Source: Sipunculus nudus (Eukaryota > Annelida > Sipuncula > Golfingiida > Sipunculidae). Taken from it: DNA of 64,000 nt. The translations under genes were made by a program, and so were the position numbers. The stretch lies in NCBI GenBank assembly GCA_026874595.1, contig CM049308.1, positions 38,465,027 to 38,529,026 on the forward strand, in the 5' to 3' direction. Of this stretch, positions 60,306 to 64,000 are shown one piece after another; within the stretch, counting starts at the first letter, position 1; every line of letters starts with the position of its first letter. The notes below the pieces were generated by a model. The model made no database searches, was not told where the DNA came from, and saw only the letters and a program-made list of their open reading frames with translations.

Positions 60306-60684
60306 GCAAACCAGAGCCCATTGGTAAAAAGACACCAGGAAAACATGTGACAAACAAAAAGACAAGTGTGAAAGGATCATCAGAGAAAGAGGAGTCAAAC
60401 ACTGAGCCATCATCCCCTCAGATTCAAAAAAGTAAATCGAAAAGAAAACTAGAGGGAATTCCATCACCGACTGAAAATGTCAAAGTTGTGAACCAGGGTA
60501 AACAGAAAGGTCACACAGTACATACACAGGGTAACCAGGCAGGAACAAAGAACAGCACAACAACAGTAGGTTACAAACCCACAAACTTTACCTTCAAAAT
60601 CGACACCAAATTTGGACTGAACTTAAAAAGCCCTGAAACAGGGAGGGTGAAGAAGTTTTCAGCCAAACCCAAACCAGTTCGGGG
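60306..60684 (+). CDS. Coiled-coil protein, exon 2: basic disordered region
   Basis: Acceptor TTATTCCAG, donor GTAAGT, phase 1 in, phase 2 out. About 126 codons rich in Lys, Ser, Pro, Thr and Gln (for example GKKTPGKHVTNKKTSVKGSS and SKSKRKLEGIPSPTE). It ends in a more ordered stretch, GYKPTNFTFKIDTKFGLNL, then KKFSAKPKPVR. It is likely an unstructured, positively charged segment, as found in microtubule- or nucleic-acid-binding proteins (inference). No known domain is seen. Confidence 0.8.
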
Positions 60685-61586
60685 GTAAGTGATCAGAAAA
60701 CATCAGCAGAATTCTATAACACAATTTTCTAAATTAACATGTACACAAAAGTCATATTATGTGATTTGATAATATAATCCTTTATTTTCTCGTCATACCG
60801 GTATCACAAAAGCACTTTTAGAATTCAATTAAGTCTTAATATTTCTGTGACTGTCAGCACCAGATTTCAGAAATGAAAAAAAATTGATTTAAGAATAATT
60901 TTTTATTAGATTTATGTCACATGTAAGTCAGCCAATCACATCAAGGCCCCTTGGTTACCTGGTTACATGACAGAAAACACATGGGATATGTTTACTTGAC
61001 CTTCAGTTGCAGTAGTTGTTATGAGTCTTATGACCGGAGTCTATTTTCGTGCAAAAAGACGGACAGTACAGGTTGTCAGGGTTTCTGACTATGGTAATCA
61101 TAGAGTTGTTTTACCAATACTTCTGTGTAATTGTGATGACAAATTGTATTTTATTATTCTAAGTAATTAGTAACAGGTGCATTGTCAGGCAACTCTCAAG
61201 ACTAACCAATTCATGATAAGACAAAGCAGATTTACGGTACTCAAAAAGTTAGCATGAGATAACCACATAACCCTAAGCACTGCTTGTTCATTAAAGTGTA
61301 TACAAAATTAAAATTATGTTTTAATATTGCTTTAGTATAGAGCTTTTACCATGTTCCAGTGAGGACACAGTACAGAATATTAGATAATGTTCAGTCGAGT
61401 AGCTTGTAGTAGGAGATTTTAAATTAGAATTCTCAACAGATTTATGAACAGGCAATATTGCAGTTGGTGGATACTTGATAATTTTTGTACTTGGATTTCT
61501 TTCTTAGACTATGGAATCCCAAGAGTTAGAATGTTTGTTACAGTCCTACTTGGTAATGTTTATTTATTCACAATACAATTAATCAG

Positions 61587-61719
61587 GTACACAGAACTGA
61601 GGAAGGCTGAGGAACAGCTGAGAAAGCACTGTGAGAAACTGGAAGCAGAACTGGCTGTTATACATAAAAACCATGTGGAGGAGCTGAGCAGAGAACAACA
61701 GAGGAATGTCACACTCACA
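61587..61719 (+). CDS. Coiled-coil protein, exon 3
   Basis: Acceptor TTAATCAG, donor ACA before GTAAGT, phase 2 in, phase 0 out. It reads YTELRKAEEQLRKHCEKLEA, then ELAVIHKNHVEELSRE and QQRNVTLT: heptads of Leu/Ile/Val with charged residues between, a clear coiled coil. The last 63 nt plus the donor have been copied nine times into the following intron (61720-62400). Confidence 0.85.
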
Positions 61720-62410
61720 GTAAGTCTCAGGTTATACATAAAAACCATGTGTAGGAGCTGGCCAGAGAACAAGAGAGAAATGTCACACTCAAAGTAAGTC
61801 TCAGGTTAATTATTAATAAAAACCATGTGGAGGAGCTGAGCAGAGAACAAGAGAGAAATGTCACACTCACAGTAAATTTCAGGTTATACATAAAAACCAT
61901 GTGGAGGAGCTGAGCAGAGAACAAGAGGGAAATGTCACACTCACAGTAAATTTCAGGTTATACATAAAAACCATGTGGAGGAGCTGAGCAGAGAACAAGA
62001 GGGAAATGTCACACTCACAGTAAATTTCAGGTTATACATAAAAACCATGTGGAGGAGCTGAGCAGAGAACAAGAGAGAAATGTCACACTCACAGTAAATT
62101 TCAGGTTATACATAAAAACTTAGTGGAAAAGCTGAGCAGAGAACAAAAGAGAAATGTCACACTAACAGTAAATTTCAGGTTATTGTTAAAAACCATGTGG
62201 AGGAGCTGACCAGAGAACAGGAGAGAAATGTCACACTCTTGTAGGTCTCAGGTTATACATACATAAAAAACCATGTGGATGAGCTGAGCAGAGAACAAGA
62301 GAGAAATGTCACACTCACAGTAAGTCTCAGGTTAATTATTAATAAAAACCATGTGGAGGAGCTGACCAGAGAACAAGAGAGATATGTCACATTCACAGTC
62401 AGTAAGTCTT
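61720..62410 (+). repeat. 74-bp array of exon 3 copies (63-nt exon piece plus 11-nt GT...AG)
   Basis: Nine copies follow the exon. The standard unit is GTTATACATAAAAACCATG ... AATGTCACACTCACA (63 nt) plus GTAAATTTCAG or GTAAGTCTCAG (11 nt). The 63-nt part has acceptor-like TTTCAG before it and a donor after it, is phase 0, and encodes 21 residues, three heptads. Copies at about 61883, 61957, 62031 and 62105 are open throughout. The first two have in-frame stops (GTG TAG; TAT TAA), as does the eighth (CAT ACA TAA). The seventh has an altered donor. Confidence 0.92.
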
Positions 62411-63158
62411 AGGCAACTTTTTACTGCGCAAGAGCAAATAACAAATTTAGTTCCCTTTTCTCATCTGTCACTAGTGAATGCATGCTCACTTGTCAATCAA
62501 TTGTCCATTAGCACGTCTGCTAGTCAGTAGGCAGCTAGTAACTCCACCCACATAGCTTGTGCAAACCTAGTGAGACAGAGGATAGCTCTGTCTCCCTGGA
62601 ACCTTTAGTCCAGTAGAAGGGAGTGATAGCTCCTGGGTGCAGCATATGGGAGGGTTGATTTAGGCTGTGCCTGTAACCTCCTTTTGCTACTTACTTTAAA
62701 AACAGCAGTCATACTACCTACCTAAGTATGTCCAATTTAACTTCATGATTTCCTTACCCAAAGTAATGCAGTTTAGGGTTTTAATTATATGTTAATTATA
62801 CAGTGTTGCTTTATTTCTTTATATTATGCAAGAAGATACTGTCTAGTCCAGCCCCAACCACCCCCCTCCCCCCTCCCCCCCAGCATTAAAAAGCAAACTA
62901 CAGTATACCTCAGACATTTAAGTTTACAGATAACATTTCTCACTCATAGTACGTCCCACACACATTCACTGCATTCAGTTTTCACCACACAAGTGAGAAG
63001 TTTAAGAGACCTTAAATGTATAAGAAAATATTACACTAATAGGTCCCGGGTACCCTGAAAACCATACTGTATGTAGGCTGAACAGAAAACATGGGAAAAA
63101 AATCACACTCTTAGAAAGTCTCAGATATCCTAATTGTACAAAATAAAAACATGTTCAT

Positions 63159-63342
63159 ATAGTAATACCTCACCATATGACCACTTCAAAATAACAGTCA
63201 CCACCTACAATTAACAAGTCATTTTTCACGATCCCAATTCTTTTTTGCTCGTTAAATGAAACCTTACTAGGATGACCACCTGAAAAGTGCAACATTTTAT
63301 TGAGGTCACATTGGTGATCATAATATTGAGGTTTTACTGTAT
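63159..63342. mobile_element. Short TIR element related in style to 17082-20650
   Basis: Left end atagtaatacctcaccatat and right end atattgaggttttactgtat are imperfect inverted repeats. The body has gatgaccacct, ggtcacattggtgatcat and similar ggtca/tgacc phrases. Non-autonomous; family uncertain. Confidence 0.45.
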
Positions 63343-63389
63343 TCGATTTTTTAATCTGTTATACAAAGGTAATTGATTTTCTTCCACAG

Positions 63390-63465
63390 ACAGAGCTTTC
63401 TGAGCAGACAGAAAAACTGGAGAAACTGCAACAGGAAACCACAAGCAGTCAGGAAAAACTGGAAG
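63390..63465 (+). CDS. Coiled-coil protein, exon 4
   Basis: Acceptor TTCTTCCACAG, donor GTATGT, phase 0 in, phase 1 out. It reads TELSEQTEKLEKLQQETTSS and QEKLE, continuing the coiled coil from exon 3. The gene goes on beyond 64000; no later exon is clear in the last 535 bp. Confidence 0.82.
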
Positions 63466-64000
63466 GTATGTTACTATCAGGCTACCAGAGCATTAGCGAC
63501 AGCCTGTCACCCCAAATGTCGATTTTAGATTACCTGCTTATGATGGGTTTATTTCCGAAGGCCTGAGTGTCATGTTGTCATGGCTACCAGAGCATTTATA
63601 AAGAATAACTTAGTTACATTTATCAAATATTAAGTTCTGAACATATTACCTATATTCATTTTATAGACTAAAATATTTCTAATCTGCAGTTATCCTTTCA
63701 AAATAGAGATGCAGTGTTATTATTTTGCTCAGCTACACTACATGTACATATTGTGCATGACCTTATTTTGGTCATAAAGTCCATTGAGTCTTATTAAGTC
63801 CAATAATATGACTTAGACATGTTCCACTTTTGACACACAAAATATTATGGTAAGAGGGGCTTCAGAAAGCCAGAGCAGGATAACCACTAATTTCACATAT
63901 AAGATCTGGGAAATTGTTGCCCATTAGTACATCAGTAAGACCATTATTATTAAAAAAGTTATTAAAGTTTAACACCACAACATCACTATTTATTTCTAAT

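Overview
The window reads as animal nuclear DNA, most likely from a mollusc and probably a bivalve. Genes are split into short exons with GT-AG introns, base composition is AT-rich, and introns are packed with satellites, hairpin elements and dispersed repeats. The clearest gene is a two-domain galectin, a type common in bivalves. No bacterial-style operon, rRNA or functional tRNA gene is visible. The species assignment is inference.

Layout. Positions 1-6230 are a large satellite: 40 copies of a 138-bp unit, then diverged 52-bp monomers. Positions 6620-7953 hold two exon-like fragments of a second galectin on the minus strand. After about 5.5 kb of gene-poor DNA, a galectin gene on the minus strand runs from its start codon at 56723 to its stop at 13535. 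I assembled it from eight exons whose splice phases all agree, giving 370 codons: a Pro/Tyr/Thr-rich N-terminus, carbohydrate-recognition domain 1 (CRD1), a proline-rich linker and CRD2. Its introns carry a 3.5-kb 17-bp minisatellite inside a TIR element, PIF/Harbinger-like MITEs, two elements with 180-bp internal tandem repeats, and an intact Ty3/gypsy LTR retrotransposon (37733-47412). The retrotransposon has nearly identical 1268-bp LTRs, a 4-bp target duplication and a single 1715-residue Gag-Pol frame, and it lies antisense to the galectin.

From 57249 a second gene runs on the plus strand, divergent from the galectin with 525 bp between the start codons. Four exons can be joined in phase: a short basic start, a disordered Lys/Ser/Pro-rich exon, then coiled coil. 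It continues past the right edge, and I do not recognise the family.

The most unusual feature is that both genes carry tandem arrays grown from the 3' end of one of their own exons plus its splice donor. In the coiled-coil gene each 74-bp unit is a 63-nt, phase-0, three-heptad exon copy followed by 11 nt that begin GT and end AG. In the galectin gene about 22 copies of a 49-bp unit each repeat the exon end and donor, and the galectin fragment at 6.7 kb shows the same array at about two copies.
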